DNA of 64,000 bases, from assembly GCA_006176705.1 (NCBI GenBank), contig QRFJ01005020.1:1-64000 (forward strand). Direction: 5' to 3'. This stretch comes from Cocos nucifera (lineage: Eukaryota > Streptophyta > Magnoliopsida > Arecales > Arecaceae). Positions 1 through 11,743 of this stretch are shown in pieces; positions within the stretch are counted from its first letter, which is position 1, and every line of letters starts with the position of its first letter. A program made the position numbers and the translations under genes. The notes below the pieces were generated by a model. That model was not told where the DNA came from and searched no databases. It was given only the letters and a program-made list of their open reading frames with translations.

Positions 1-1871
1 AAAAAGAGAGAGATGCAGTAGTGGTCTAGTTCTTTGACCTGAGGTGCATCGACAGTTCACCTTGAGGGTGTTATAGTTTGACTACAGCATTATTCGATCT
101 CCTAGCCATATGGAACCCTGAGGTGTATGTTGGCTATAGCATGTTCATTGTAGGAACTGGATGGCATCAAGATGGAATCTATCTACCTCGGTGGTAGAGG
201 AGCAGCCCAATGATGATCATGAGAATCAAGTCCTAAAATCCATGGCCATGGTAGAGTGAAATAATAGAAAGAGTTTCTATTTAGATTTTCACATTGGACT
301 TGAATCGAATCATTACATCATATGACAGAAACCAGGGTTTGACGAGTTCACCTTAACCCTAATCTGATTGGGGCTCAAGATAGAAGAACTTAATCACATA
401 GGTAGCTGCACCAAGAGGTTCACATTCAGCTCTGATGGGTTGCCACCATATACTGCTAGGTGTCACTGGTGGATTTTGGGAGCAATTAGAATGATTTAGA
501 TGATCGATTATTCTAGTTGTTCGAATCAGAAGAGTTCTGATCCATCGAAAGGAGTTTCGATGATGTCGATGATAGAGATCATGACATATCCCATTACCAT
601 ATAGAATTGAACCTAACTGGGTCACACAAACAAGGGTTTGAATCTGGTGATCATCAATTGAACTAATCTAGTTCAATTGATCTGAATGAGATTCAATTAG
701 GTTCAAGAAAATCGTGCTAGCACTCGATTGATCCTAACGTTCTTCTTTTCCTATCATAAATAAGTTGTCCTGACTGAGCCAAACGAGTTTGTGCTCAAAC
801 AGAGGCCTTCATATGGTCTGACTAGAGTTTGTCCAAGTCAGAAAAGGTTGTCTTATTTTGTAGGACATTACCTATCAATTTTGGTCACCTACCATTTCTT
901 ATTCTTTGACTTTGGTCAAAGTCTACCTTTGACTGGTCAAATGTTGACCATTGATACTTTGACTTTTGACCACATGTCATGCACCTATTGGAGAGCTGGT
1001 GGGGCTTGTCCCCCTACCAGAACCTGGTAAGGAGGAGGGTGCACGCCACCCTAGGCGTGTGCCCAAGTTGGAGGCACCTAGGAGTCCCTGTTGGATAGGG
1101 ACTCCATCTTCTTTTTGGATTCCAATTAGAGTTCTCCTAAGAACCAACTTTGACTGATCTTAGGCAGCCTCTAAGGAGGAATCCAGAGGACTCTATTCCC
1201 ATCAATCAGATTTAGATCTAATTTCATAAAGGGTTGTGATTTGTTGGGAAGAAGAGGAGTTGGATCACGCTTAGTCTATAAATAAGACCCTGTGCCCAAC
1301 CCAGATTGTGATTGGATATAGATAATTGAAAGCAATTGGGTTCCCCATGCCCCAAGACCTTTTCTCCTCTCCTCCTCCATGCCAAAGCATCTTTTCCCTC
1401 TCCTCTCCATGTCCAAAAGGGTTTTGGACCTTGGTTGGTGCGATCCAGATCAAAGAAAGGCGACTGAAAGCTAGAAGGCTGCACTACTGCAAAGGATGAC
1501 TGCTAATCTTCGAAAAGAGTTTTGAAGATCCTCCAGATCAGATCCAAATCTGATTTCTGGAGATGTGATAGAGAGGAAGAGGATCTCCAGATCTAGCCTG
1601 AGTGGATAACAGTAGAGGCTAGGCACTTGCATGGCTAGATCCAGAACCTTCCATTGCAAACAGGATCATCAACGGGTAATAGGATTACCCATATCAAGAT
1701 AAATTAAATTTGATTTAATTTATCTAATTTTATTTTAATTTTTAAAATAATAATAATCCGATCTAAAACATATTAGATCTAATTTAGATCAAAAAAAAAA
1801 ATTTTGAAATATATCTCTTGATATGATCAGATCTGAATGAACCTGATCCGGGAAATCAGGATTTTCCTTCA
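1..1871 (+). repeat. Copia LTR fragment (A/B family), 5' end outside window
   Basis: The sequence is colinear with the 3' LTR of element B from about 430 bases into that LTR to its end, including the terminal ATTTTCCTTCA that matches the LTR terminus ATTTCCCTTCA. A TATAAATA box lies in the same place as in the other family members. After the terminus only ACT of the expected primer-binding-site context remains before the sequence switches to an LTR on the opposite strand. It carries no coding capacity. An 88-codon open frame on the minus strand at 359-625 recurs in every close LTR copy simply because the LTRs are similar. Confidence 0.88.
1277..1284 (+). promoter_or_regulatory. LTR TATA box
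   Basis: TATAAATA preceded by GTC and followed by AGACCCTG. The same octamer and context occur in the LTRs of A (13171-13178, reversed), B (45472-45479) and S (57456-57463), so it is the probable core promoter of this LTR family. The transcription start is inferred to lie a few tens of bases downstream. Confidence 0.6.
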
Positions 1872-2631
1872 ACTATCCTAGTCTCTGTCATATGATGTAA
1901 TCATTCAATTCAAGTCCAATGTGAAAACTTAAATAGAAACTCTTTCTATTATTTCACTCTGCCATGGCCATGGGCTTCAAAACTTGATTCTCATGATCAT
2001 CATAGGGCTGCTCCTCTACCACCGAGGTAGATAGATACCATCTTGATGCCATCCAGTTCCTACAATGAACATGCTATAGCCAACATACACCTCAGGGTTC
2101 CGTATGGCTAGGACATCGAGTAATGGTGTAGTCAAACTATAACATCCTCAAGATGAACTGCCAATGCACCTCAGGTCAAAGAACCAGACACACTACTGCA
2201 GCATCGAGTCAGTCATTGACGAGAAGGTAGACTCCCTAATGATTACTCGAGATGGTCACGCTTAGTGCCCTCGTTCTCCAACGTATACCTGTACTCTCGC
2301 TCCAATGTCTCCATACCATAGACTCAAGACTCATCTACTAAAGAGAAGCGATTGTACACCAACCTTCCAGATCAATCACCATCCTTGTGATGATCATATG
2401 GTTGGAAGCATTTTATGATTTAACAATGATTATTCATGTCTTAAATTTTCAACTCTTGAAAATATGAATTATCATTACCATTAACTCAAAGGATGTATCA
2501 CAGACACTAAATACACATATGTGATGGAAAAAAACCCATTTTATTAATATTAGTTAAAATTACAATTTTGCCCCTAGAAGTGTATTACAAGTGTCAGCCA
2601 ATTTTGGCTTCTAGGGCACATATATCTAACA
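1872..2631 (-). repeat. Copia LTR fragment (A/B family), inverted relative to 1-1871
   Basis: This is the first third of the LTR read on the minus strand, ending at the LTR tip CATATATCTAACA (the reverse of TGTTAGATATATG). It starts abruptly inside the LTR at the CTAGTCTCTGTCATATG segment. Bases about 1880-2210 are the reverse complement of about 10-340, so this fragment and the preceding LTR form a large inverted repeat. It is non-coding. Confidence 0.85.
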
Positions 2632-4048
2632 ACAAGCTTCTATCTGCTCTCCAATAAGTGCATGACACATGGGAAAATGTCTAAGGGTCAAAGGTCAATG
2701 TTTGACCAAAGTCAAAGGATAAGAATTAGCAAGTGACGGAAAATAGTAGGTGTTGTCTTAAATTTATCTCATAAATTAAGACAACCCTTTTCTGATCTAG
2801 ACAAACTTCAGTCAGACTAGATGAAGGTACCTGAGTGAGCACAACTCATTTGGCTCAGTCGAGACAACTTTTAATGATAGAAAAATGAGAATGTTAGGCT
2901 CAATCGTGTGCTAGCACAATTTCCTTGGACCTAATTGAATCTTATTCAAATCAACTGAACTAGGTTAGTCTAATTGATGATATCCAGATCTAAACCCTTA
3001 TTTGTGTGACTCAATTAGGTTTAGTTTTATATAGTAACAGGACATGTCATGATCTCCATCATCGACATCATCGAAACTTCTTTCGATAGATCATAACTCT
3101 TCTGATTCATACAATCAGAATGATCGATCATCTAAATCATTCTAGTTGCTCCCAAAATCCATCAGTGACACATAGCAGTATATGGTGGCAACCCATCAAA
3201 ATTGAAAATGAACCTCTTGGTGCAGCTACTTATGTGATTAAGTTCTTCTATCTTGAACCCCGATCATATTAGGGTTAAGGTGAACTCGTCAAACCGTAAT
3301 TCCTATCATATGATTTAATCATTCGATTCAAGTCTGATGTGAAAACCTTAATTGAAACTCTTTCTATTATTTCACACTCTGCCATGGTCATGGGCTTATG
3401 GACTTGATTCTCATGATCATCATAGGGCTGCTCCTCTTCTACCAAGGTAGATAGATTTCATCTTAGTGCAATCCAATTCCTACAATGAACATGCTATAGC
3501 CAACGTACACAGAATTCCGAATGGCTAGGAGATCGAGTCATGGTGTAGTCAAACTATAACACCCACAAGGTGAACTATCGATGCACCTCAGATCAAAGAA
3601 CTAGACACACCACTGCAGCTTCGAGTTAGTCATCGACGAGAAGGTAGACTTCCTTATGACTACTCGAGGTGGTCACGCTTAGTGCCCTCATTCTTTAACG
3701 AGTACTGTACTCTCGCTCTGGTGTTTCTACACCATAAACATAAGACTCATCTACTATAAAGAAGCGATTGTATACTAACCTTCTGGATCAATCACCATCC
3801 TCATGATGATCTTATGGTCAGGAGCATTTTATGAGTTAATAAATAAAAATTTATGTCTTAAATTTTTAACTCTTGAAAATATGAATTATCATTACCATTA
3901 ATTCAAGGGATATATTACAGACACTAAATACACTTATGTGATAGAAAATAATCCATTTTATTATTTATAATCAAAATTATAATTTTATCCTTAGAAGTGT
4001 ATTACAAGTGTCAGTCAATTTTGGCTTTTAGGGCACACATATCTAACA
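2632..4048 (-). repeat. Copia LTR fragment, S-like subfamily
   Basis: A second minus-strand LTR piece begins mid-LTR (CTCTCCAATAAGTGCATGACA) and runs to an LTR tip CACATATCTAACA. It is closer to solo LTR S than to A/B: for example it shares the shortened GTCAAAGGTCAATG...TTGACC stretch and the AGGTACCTGAGTGAGC segment. The upstream part of the LTR is missing. No internal or coding sequence accompanies it. Confidence 0.8.
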
Positions 4049-5621
4049 CCAACAATGGATAGGGTTGGTGATGTGTCAAACTCTATCCAATAGAGTCCTT
4101 GGTCAAAACAACTTGTTTGTTTTGACCTGGTCCACAACCAGTTTCTAAATAGAAAGAGAGGGGGTGCAAGGGATTGTATGGGCATTTCTAGGTGTGAGGA
4201 GTCTTACACAAAAATAAAGAAGAAGATGTTGGAAAGGGTGAAGTGGTGCAAGGAGAGAGAATCCCAGTCAAACTACATTCTCTAGTTTTCTATGGTCAAA
4301 CCTAGATTTCAAATCCACTTAAATTAGAATTGATGCAACCTAATTTATGATGATCCTAGTCCAACTAGAATCCCATTTAAATTAGATTAAATCATATTTA
4401 ATTATGGTTTGAATTCTAATAAAAATTAGAAATTAGGTGCACATAAGTTGTAATTGAACAAGAAATTGTTCTTCCTTACAATTGGCTTATCCGATGAACC
4501 AATAGACTTGACCTAATCAAGTCCAAACCAAACCTAATTGAATCTCATTCAATTAGACTCAATCTCAGCCCTTATGCTCAATCAGATTGAGTCAATTAGT
4601 AATTTGATTGCTAATTAGTTCTCCTGCAATAGTTACACTAGGTCAAACATCAATCGTATTGATTGTTTGATCCTAAAACGATTCTCAATCGTTGATTAAC
4701 CATCTGATCAAATTGAAATCTCTAACATGTGTGACCCCATAGGTTTGAACCTAAGTTGGTAGTATAGAAATAGATTTTGTACCAATTGAAGTGACCATCT
4801 AGCAATGATACCCGATGGTCGGATAGATCGAATGTATAAAGCAACATTCTAGAATCCATGTGGATATGGTTTCCATATAATTCATCCCCTTAACCATGAA
4901 TGCTCATAGGACAACTCATGATTTAACTGTCAACCCTAATTAAGTCATCCATATTGTATTTCAAAATATCAAATCCATCACTTGGATTATCCTAGTCAAG
5001 ATTTTGCTAAATTGAAATATAATGATGCATTATCTCCAAGCTTTTGGAGCAGTCAATTCCATCTTAATCGCACACCAACTTCACAAGTACTTGACTGTAC
5101 CTAAAAATCTTTCATCATTAAATTAAAAAATTAGATAGTGCGGCATCAAAGCATAGTGAGTTGCTTACAAGTCACCATGGTGATCTCAGATCGAAGGGAT
5201 ACTTATACCCATATCCCATCAAAGCTATTGTTGACAGCAGAATACTTCAAAGTTGGTCACATTCAGTGACGATGTGCCCCTTCATCTCACTTGTATGCCA
5301 TACCAGTGCCTCCACACTTCTTGATTAAGAGGACAACCAACCCATATGGCACATAATGACCTATACTTGATAAATGTTGTCATCCTTAGCATCAACGTAT
5401 CATTTGGTCATGAATATTTTTAAGGACTAAATGATAAATCTTCCTTTTATCGATTCTAAATTATCCTAAGAACTTTATCACAACATAGAAGTTCATTAGA
5501 AGATAGATACTTATGATGAAAAATATCAAAATAAATATTTTACTCATTATAAATTATTTATATTTACAAAGATAGCTCAACTATCAATAGACTGACGATT
5601 GACTTTGGAATATTTTTTAAT
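4049..5621 (-). repeat. Copia LTR fragment related to the D/E/C LTRs
   Basis: The stretch is colinear with the LTRs of D (about 41180-42669), E and C. It shares the ATTGGCTTATCC(A/G)AT block, the GGTCAAACATC...TTGATTGTTTGA block, the GTGTGACCCCATAGGTT block, the AGTGAGTTGCTTGCAAGTCACC-like block and a GATTGACTTTGG terminus. It is truncated on the left where the S-like LTR ends and carries many substitutions, so it is old. There is no coding content. Confidence 0.75.
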
Positions 5622-7595
5622 AGCTAGTACTTTAGTGATCATAAAGGCTTTGAGCTTGATTCAATCATATATGGATACCTGTAGATGCCAAACAAGTACG
5701 TGGCTTTAAATGAAACTAGAGAAACTTCAAGATCTGGCTTGCATCTGATTCTCCATCTAGGTATATTTTTAATCACTCCTTAAATCAATTTTTAGATTAA
5801 TTGATCCATATTTAACATACATATTAGATCCTTTATAGGTGATGCTAGATTAGATCTAGGGCATGCATTAGATTAAAGTTTTAATCTATGGTTTGCACTA
5901 TACTTTTTGTGAGATAAAAAAAAACTGCATGTTGAAATCCCTAAACCCTAACAGGAAAGAGGGCATTGGATGAGATGGGAGCTGGCAGCAAGGAAGAAGA
6001 CCATCAACTTGATTCATGCATGCCTACACCCTTTTTTTAGATTTTTTGTCCTACAAATAAACTTCTTCCCACATCCTCCACCATATAAGAGTTGATCTTA
6101 GGGTCAAATCAAAATTTGAACCAACTCAAAACTCATCTGGATAGAGTCCCAACCCCAAAGGGAAGGTGCCACCTTCTTTTCACACATGCCATAAGAGAGG
6201 GTGGTGCTTTTTAGTACCCCCTCTTTCATTTCTACATGAAACATAAGAGAGAATCCCTGGAAGAGGGTGGTTGGCTTCCTGGTTTGATTGGATTTCAAAT
6301 TTGGTTTGATTTGAATTTGATTCGAGTTTGATTCAAATCAAATTTAAAAAGACTATCAAATCTTATTTGAAAATGTTGTCAAACCTAATCCAATCATGAT
6401 TGTAATCCAAGTCTAACTTGGATAATTAAATTTAATTAGCCTTAAATAAAGTAAAGCTCAATTAAATTAAATTTGATTTAAATTAATTAGGACATGAACT
6501 ATAATTTAATCGAGCCCAATTAAATTGCAACACTTGCAATTAAGTCCCTCTACTAATAATTAGTAGTTACTAAATCTATAATGTTTATAAATTAATAGTT
6601 TCCAAATTCAAACCATCAATCTAATTAATAATTTAAATTTGATCCAAGTCGTTGATCGAGTCAAGCTCCTTTGGTGTGTGACCCCTTAGGCTCTATTTTG
6701 TCTAATAGTGAGACGTATCATGATCTATATCATAGTATCATTGAAACTTCTTTCAATGGATTAGAATGATTCTAACTCATCCCAATAAAAATAGTTGATC
6801 CGAAAATGATCATAGTGAGTTCTCACAATCTATTAGTAATATCTAGTAGCATATAGTGGTAACCCTGCTTAATAGAAGAATGAACTTCTAGGTATAATTA
6901 CCGTATGATACAGTCTCTCTATTGTGAGTTCCGACTAGATAGAGGTCATGAAAAACTCCTCAAATTCCATCATCAGTCATATGCCAGATTAGCTCGACTT
7001 GAGTTCATTCATGAATTTCAAGAAAATTTTTTTCTGGCATTCACTCTTGCACTAGCCAGAGACTTTCTGAACTCGGTCACATGAATCATATAGGACTACT
7101 TTTCCACCAAGATCGATAGATTTCATCTAGATGCATCCTACTTAAATAACAAACCTGAATCCACTATAGCCAATATACATGTTAAGGACCGAAATGGATA
7201 GGGACTAAGGAAATGTGCAGTCAAATTAAGTAGTCTCACTGTAAATAGCCAACACACTACATGTCAAAAGACCAGTCACATCACTATAGCATCGAGAAAG
7301 TCACTGATGAGTGAGTAAACATCCAAGTGGTTTCTTATTTTGGTCATGCTCAGTGCAAGTTATTCTCTAACAACCACCTGCACTCTCACCTCGGTGTCTC
7401 TATACTATGGACTTGAGACTCATCTATCCAGGTGATCCATGCACCGATCTAACTAGATCGATCACTGATCTTCATGATAATCCTCTGATCGAAAGCATTT
7501 AGAAATTAACCATTAATAATGTATGTCTCAAAATTTCAACACTTTAAGAATATATAAAATTACATTTGTTAATTTTTAGGATAATTCAAGGATAC
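5622..7595 (-). repeat. Old divergent copia LTR, left part (interrupted by element G)
   Basis: From about 6660 rightwards the sequence aligns, with heavy divergence, to the A/B/S LTR on the minus strand: the GTATCATGATCT(A/C)TATCAT block, the ATCATTGAAACTTCTTTCAATGG block and the TCGATAGATTTCATC block. It continues across element G at 24525-24627, where it ends with the tip ACATACATCTAACA. The first 300 bases (5622-5930) do not match anything I recognise. A 64-codon open frame at 6104-6298 looks accidental. Confidence 0.6.
7591..7595. other. Target site duplication of element G (left)
   Basis: GATAC directly precedes the left LTR and is repeated exactly at 24520-24524 after the right LTR. 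A 5-bp duplication is normal for LTR-retrotransposon integrases. Confidence 0.85.
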
Positions 7596-8819
7596 TGTTG
7601 GTGAAGAATCTGGTCGACGTCGGATCGAGTTGGAGTTGAGGAAGAAGAGGTCGCTGTTGGTGACCTACAAAATAAAGTTCCACCTTGAGTCAATGGTGGT
7701 GGCTCCGGTAGGACCCTCCGATGATTAAGTCAACTCTTTTGGCCAATAGAAATGAAGTGCTCAGGCAAGAATTCAATAGAATTTTGGAAAGGAGAAGTGA
7801 GCTCAGAGAAAATGTATATGGAGGATTCCTTTAATAGATGGAGCCTGTAGCAGATTAATAGTGACGGCCGTAACCATCCAGTAGTGGGCCGCTCAGGGCC
7901 ATGTGGAGTTTGTTATGGAGAGAGGTGTCTGTTGTCATGATGTGGCCATTCGTTGAGATTTAATAGTTGAAGTTTAGAGAAAGCAGGCATTGATTGGTGA
8001 AGAGCTTTGACATAAATCAATTCCAGAGGAGTTTGGACTCCTAAAGGGAACTTGATCAAAGGAGAAATTTGAAAGAAGTTTGGCACCTGGAGGAATCAGA
8101 CTGAAGAAGAAGTTCGAAAAAAATTTAGCTCTTATAGAAATTCGACTGGAGGAGAGGTCCAAAAGGAGGTTGGCTCCTATAGGAATCCGATCGAAGAAGA
8201 AGTTCAAAAGGAGTTTGGCTACTGAAGGAATCCGACTGAAGGAGAGGTCTGGGAGGAGTTTGACTTCTGTAGGAATCTGACTGAAGAAGAGGTTCGAAAG
8301 GAGTTCGGCTCCTATAGAAGTCCAACTGTAGAAGAAATTTGGAAGAAGTTCGGCTCCTGTAGAAATTCAACTGAAGGAGAAGTCTGAAAGAAGTTTGGCT
8401 ATTGTAGAAGTCCGACTAAAGGAAAAATTCAAAAGGAGTTCAGCTTCTATAGAAATTCAACTGAAGAAGAAATCTGAGAGGAGTTCGGCTCCTATAGAAA
8501 TCCGACTGAAGGAGAAGTTCGAAAGGAGTTCAGCTCCTGAAGGCATCCATCTGAAGGAGAGAATCAGAAAGAGTTTGACCGTTGGAGGGGCCTGACTGAT
8601 GAAGAAGTCTGGAAGGAGTTTTACTGAAGTCTGAAAGGAGTTCGACTGAGGTTCGACCATTAGAGGTGTTCGGTTGGGTTCGATTGTCGAAGGAGTTTAG
8701 CTGCTGAATGAGTTCGACCACTGGAGGAAGAATTCTTGATTGAAGCACTTTCATAATTATCGATTATATTAGGCTAAGCATCAGACTAGACTTGGTGGGA
8801 GTGGGATTCATTCCTAATA
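7596..8819 (-). repeat. 3' LTR of element G
   Basis: It is 1224 bp and aligns end to end with 23332-24519. The left tip is TGTTGGTGAAGAATC; the right tip CCTAATA has lost the canonical terminus seen in the other copy (CCCCAACA) through C-to-T changes. Its middle is an array of 45-bp units. The LTRs differ at many positions, so the element is not recent. Confidence 0.85.
8040..8660. repeat. 45-bp minisatellite inside the G 3' LTR
   Basis: About 13 imperfect copies of a 45-bp unit built on GGAGTTCGGCTCCTATAGAA plus a GACTGAAGGAGAAGTTCGAAA-type half. Because the period is a multiple of three and the unit often lacks stops, open frames appear on both strands (for instance 8080-8280, 8395-8595 plus; 8125-8370, 8457-8660 minus), each with a 15-residue period. 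I treat these frames as products of the repeat, not genes. Confidence 0.8.
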
Positions 8820-8820
8820 A

Positions 8821-8838
8821 TAGTCCCCCCACACCCAA
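8821..8838 (-). promoter_or_regulatory. Polypurine tract of element G
   Basis: Read on the minus strand, CTTGGGTGTGGGGGGACTA directly abuts the start of the 3' LTR. A G-rich purine run in this position is the expected plus-strand primer for reverse transcription, and it independently fixes the orientation of G. Confidence 0.7.
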
Positions 8839-8924
8839 GTTCGAAATTCGATGGAAGGGAGTACAAAAAAGTCAACTACCAAAGTTCTTTTCCAGGCTCT
8901 GCACCCATTTAGGTTGAAGCTTGG

Positions 8925-10830
8925 GGGGAGATCTTATCTCCAGCCGAGGTTGATATTGAAGTTGAAGCTCGGAAGAGATCTTTTCTTTTGTTGAAGGATT
9001 GGAGCTCGGGGGAGATCTTATCTTTAATCGAGGTTGACGTTGAAGTTGAAGCTCGGGAGAGATCTTATCTCCAACCAAGATTGAAGGAGGTCTTATCTCC
9101 TATTAACGTTGAAGTTGAAGCTCAGAAGAGATCTTATCTCCAGCCGAGGTTGAAGAAGATCTTATCTCCTATTGAAGGATTAAAGCTCGAGAGAGATCTT
9201 ATCTCTAGTCGAGGTTAACATTGAAGTTGAAACTCGGAGGAGATCTTATGTCCTGTCAAGGTTGACGTTGAAGTTGAAGCTCAAAGGAGATCTTATCTTC
9301 TATTGAAGAATTAAAGCTCAAAAGAGATTTTTTCTTCAACCGAGGTTGAAGGAGGTCTTATCTCCTGTTAACGTTGAAGTTGAAGCTCGGGAGAGATCTT
9401 ATCTCCAGTCGAGACTGAAGAAGATCTTATCTTCTATTGAAGGATTGGAGCTTGAGAGAGATCTTTTCTCCAGTCGAGGTTGACGTTGAAGTTGAAGCTC
9501 AAGGAAGATCTTATATCCAGTCGAGGTTGACGTTGAAGTTGAAGCTCAAGGGAGATCTTATCTTCTATTAAAGGATTGGAGCTCGAAGAAGATCTTATCT
9601 CCAACTGAGGTTGACGTTAAAGTTGAAGCTCGGGGGAGATGTTATCTCCAGCTGAGGTTAAAGAAGGTCTTATCTCCTGTTAATGTTGAAGTTGAAGCTC
9701 GGGAGAGATCTTATCTCCAGCCAAGGTTGATGGAGATCTTATCTCCTATTGACAGATTGGAGCTCGAAGAAGATCTTATCTCCAGTTGAGGTTGACATTG
9801 AAGTTGAAGCTCGGGGGTGATCTTATCTCCAATCGAGGTTGACATTGAATTTGAAGCTCGAGGAAGATCTTATCTCCAGTTTGAGATTGAAGGGGATCTT
9901 ATCTCCTATTGACATAGACGTTGAAGCTCGGGGAGAGATCGTATCTCCAGTCGAGGATGATGTTGAAGTTGAAGCTTGGGGGAGATCTTATCTTCTGTTG
10001 AAGGGTTGGAGCTCGAGGGAGATCATATCTCGAACCGAGGTTGAAGGAGAACTTAGCTCCTGTTAATGTTGAAGTTGATGATCGGAGAAGATCTTATCTC
10101 CAGCTGAGGTTGAAGGAGGTCTTGTCTCCTGTTAACATTGAAGTTGAAGCTTGGGGGAGATCTTATCTCCAGCCGAGGTTGAAGAAGATCTTATCTCCTG
10201 TTGAAGGTTTGGAGCTTAGGGAAAATTTTATCTCCAACTGAGGTTGATGTTGAAGCTGAAGCTCGGGGGAGATCTTATCCCCAATCGAGGTTGATGTTGA
10301 AGTTGAAGCTTAGGAGAGATCTTGTCTCCAACTGAGGTTGAAGAAGATTTTATCTTCTATTGACGTAGATGTTGAAGCTCAGGAGAGATTTTATTTTCAA
10401 TCGAGGTTGAAGGAGATCTTATCTCCTTTTGACGTAGAAGCTCGGGGGAGATCTTATCTCCACCCAAGATTGAAGAAGATCTTATCTCCTGTTGATGTAA
10501 ACGTTGAAGCTTGGGGGAGATCTTATCTCTAGCCGAGGTTGAAGAAGATCTTATCTCCTATTGATGTAAAAAGCTTGGAGGAGATCTTACCTCCAGTCGA
10601 GGTTGAAGGAGATCTTATCTCTTGTTGACGTAGACGTTGAAGCTTGGGAGAGATCTTATCTCTAGTCGAGGTTGAAGGAGATCTTATCTCCTTTTGACAT
10701 AGAAGCTCGGAGGAGATCTTATCTCCAACCGAGGTTGAATGAGATCTTATCTCCAATTGACGTAGAAGCTCGGTGGAGATCTTATCTCCAGTCGAGGTTG
10801 AAGGAGATCTTATCTCCTATTGTTGTCAGG
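8925..10830. repeat. Tandem array of 33/66-bp dyad units in the 3' region of G
   Basis: About 1.9 kb of imperfect repeats alternate GAAGCTCGGGGGAGATCTTA-TCTCC with a CGAGGTTGAAGGAGATCTTA-TCTCC half. Successive units are about 33 or 66-69 bp. Each half carries GGAGAT-CTT-ATCTCC, whose 6-base arms are self-complementary, so the transcript could form dozens of short hairpins. Positions vary between units, which points to repeated slippage or unequal exchange. The open frames in it (for example 10338-10532 and 10672-10932 plus, 10529-10756 minus) are periodic artefacts. Confidence 0.85.
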
Positions 10831-11400
10831 CATAATGGGGCCGTTGTCGGGGCCTTTCCTCTCATTCCATATAAAATGAATGAGGCCTTCAACTTTGCTC
10901 ATGTTAGGATGAGGTTCTCCTCCTATTCGTAATGGGCTATGGGGGCACATAAGGACCATTGTCAAGGTCTCTCGCCCCATCTTGTCTAAAATGAACGAGT
11001 CCTTCAACTTTGCTCATGTTAGGATGAGGTTCTCCTCTTGTTCCTAACGGGCTGTGGGGGCACATAAGGGCCGTTGTTAGGGTCTCTCCCCCCATCTTGT
11101 CTAAAATAAATGAGGCCTTGGACTTTGCTCGCATTAGGATGAGGTTCTCCTCCTATTCCTAATGGACTGTGAGAGCACATAAGGATCATTGTCAGGGCCT
11201 CTCCCCCCATCTCGTCTAAAATAAATAAGGCCTTCAACTTTGCTCGCGTTAGGACGAGGTTCTCTTCCTATTCCTAATGGGCTGTGGGACCACATAAGAG
11301 CCATTGTCAGGGCCTCTCCCACCATCTCGTCTAAAATGAATGAGGCCTTCAACTTGCTCAGGTTAGGATGAGGTTCTCCTTCTGTTCCTAACATGGCCAC
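10831..11400. repeat. Five-copy 115-bp tandem array in G
   Basis: The anchor AAGG(A/G)(C/T)C(A/G)TTGT recurs at 10951, 11066, 11181 and 11296, an exact 115-base spacing, with a first copy starting near 10836. Each unit contains CTAAAATGAATGAGGCCTTC, GGATGAGGTTCTCCTCCT and ATGGGCTGTGGGGGCACAT. The last copy has small deletions. Since 115 is not divisible by three, the minus frames through it (10810-11424) rotate through different frames and are unlikely to be protein. Confidence 0.88.
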
Positions 11401-11743
11401 TATTGATTGCTTCTTTCCTATCATCAGATAGTTTTTGCACCGAGAAACAATAATGTTGAAATGAAGGAGTTTTATTGAAGAAAAATTATCGATAGTACAT
11501 TCTTAGATTCTCTGAGTTTCAAGATTGTGGGAGCATTATTCCTCCAAGCTTCTTCAGACGATAAGTTTCGGACTGGACAACCTCCTCTATTTCATATGGG
11601 CCTTTCTAGTTTGGGGCAAGCTTCCCCTGGCTCTGAGGAAGAGAGATGGTGGCTCACTGAAGTACTAAGCGCCCCCTCAGAGATAGCATTGATGATGTCG
11701 GGAGACTGCTGATCTCCTTATTGTTCCTCCCTCATTAGTGGTT
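11401..11743. other. Spacer between 115-bp array and gag of G
   Basis: About 340 bases of unique internal sequence of element G. I see no retroviral motif, repeat or convincing reading frame. By position it would be the remnant of the region after gag where protease and polymerase would normally start, or a 3' untranslated region. Confidence 0.5.

Noticed and set aside
359..625. A recurrent 88-codon frame (also 13831-14097, 21725-21955, 44553-44819, 52489-52755), always antisense to the LTR.
   Set aside because: It recurs only because the A/B LTRs are near-identical copies. It is antisense, has no recognisable domain, is broken in one A LTR by a single-base loss and is not evident in the diverged solo LTR S.
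8080..8595. Plus-strand frames with periodic lysine and glutamate-rich repeats.
   Set aside because: They are the 45-bp repeat read in an open frame, antisense to element G; overlapping frames are open on the other strand as well.
8925..11400. Regular direct repeats that superficially resemble a CRISPR array.
   Set aside because: The units are contiguous with no unique spacers, vary in length, and sit inside a plant retrotransposon.
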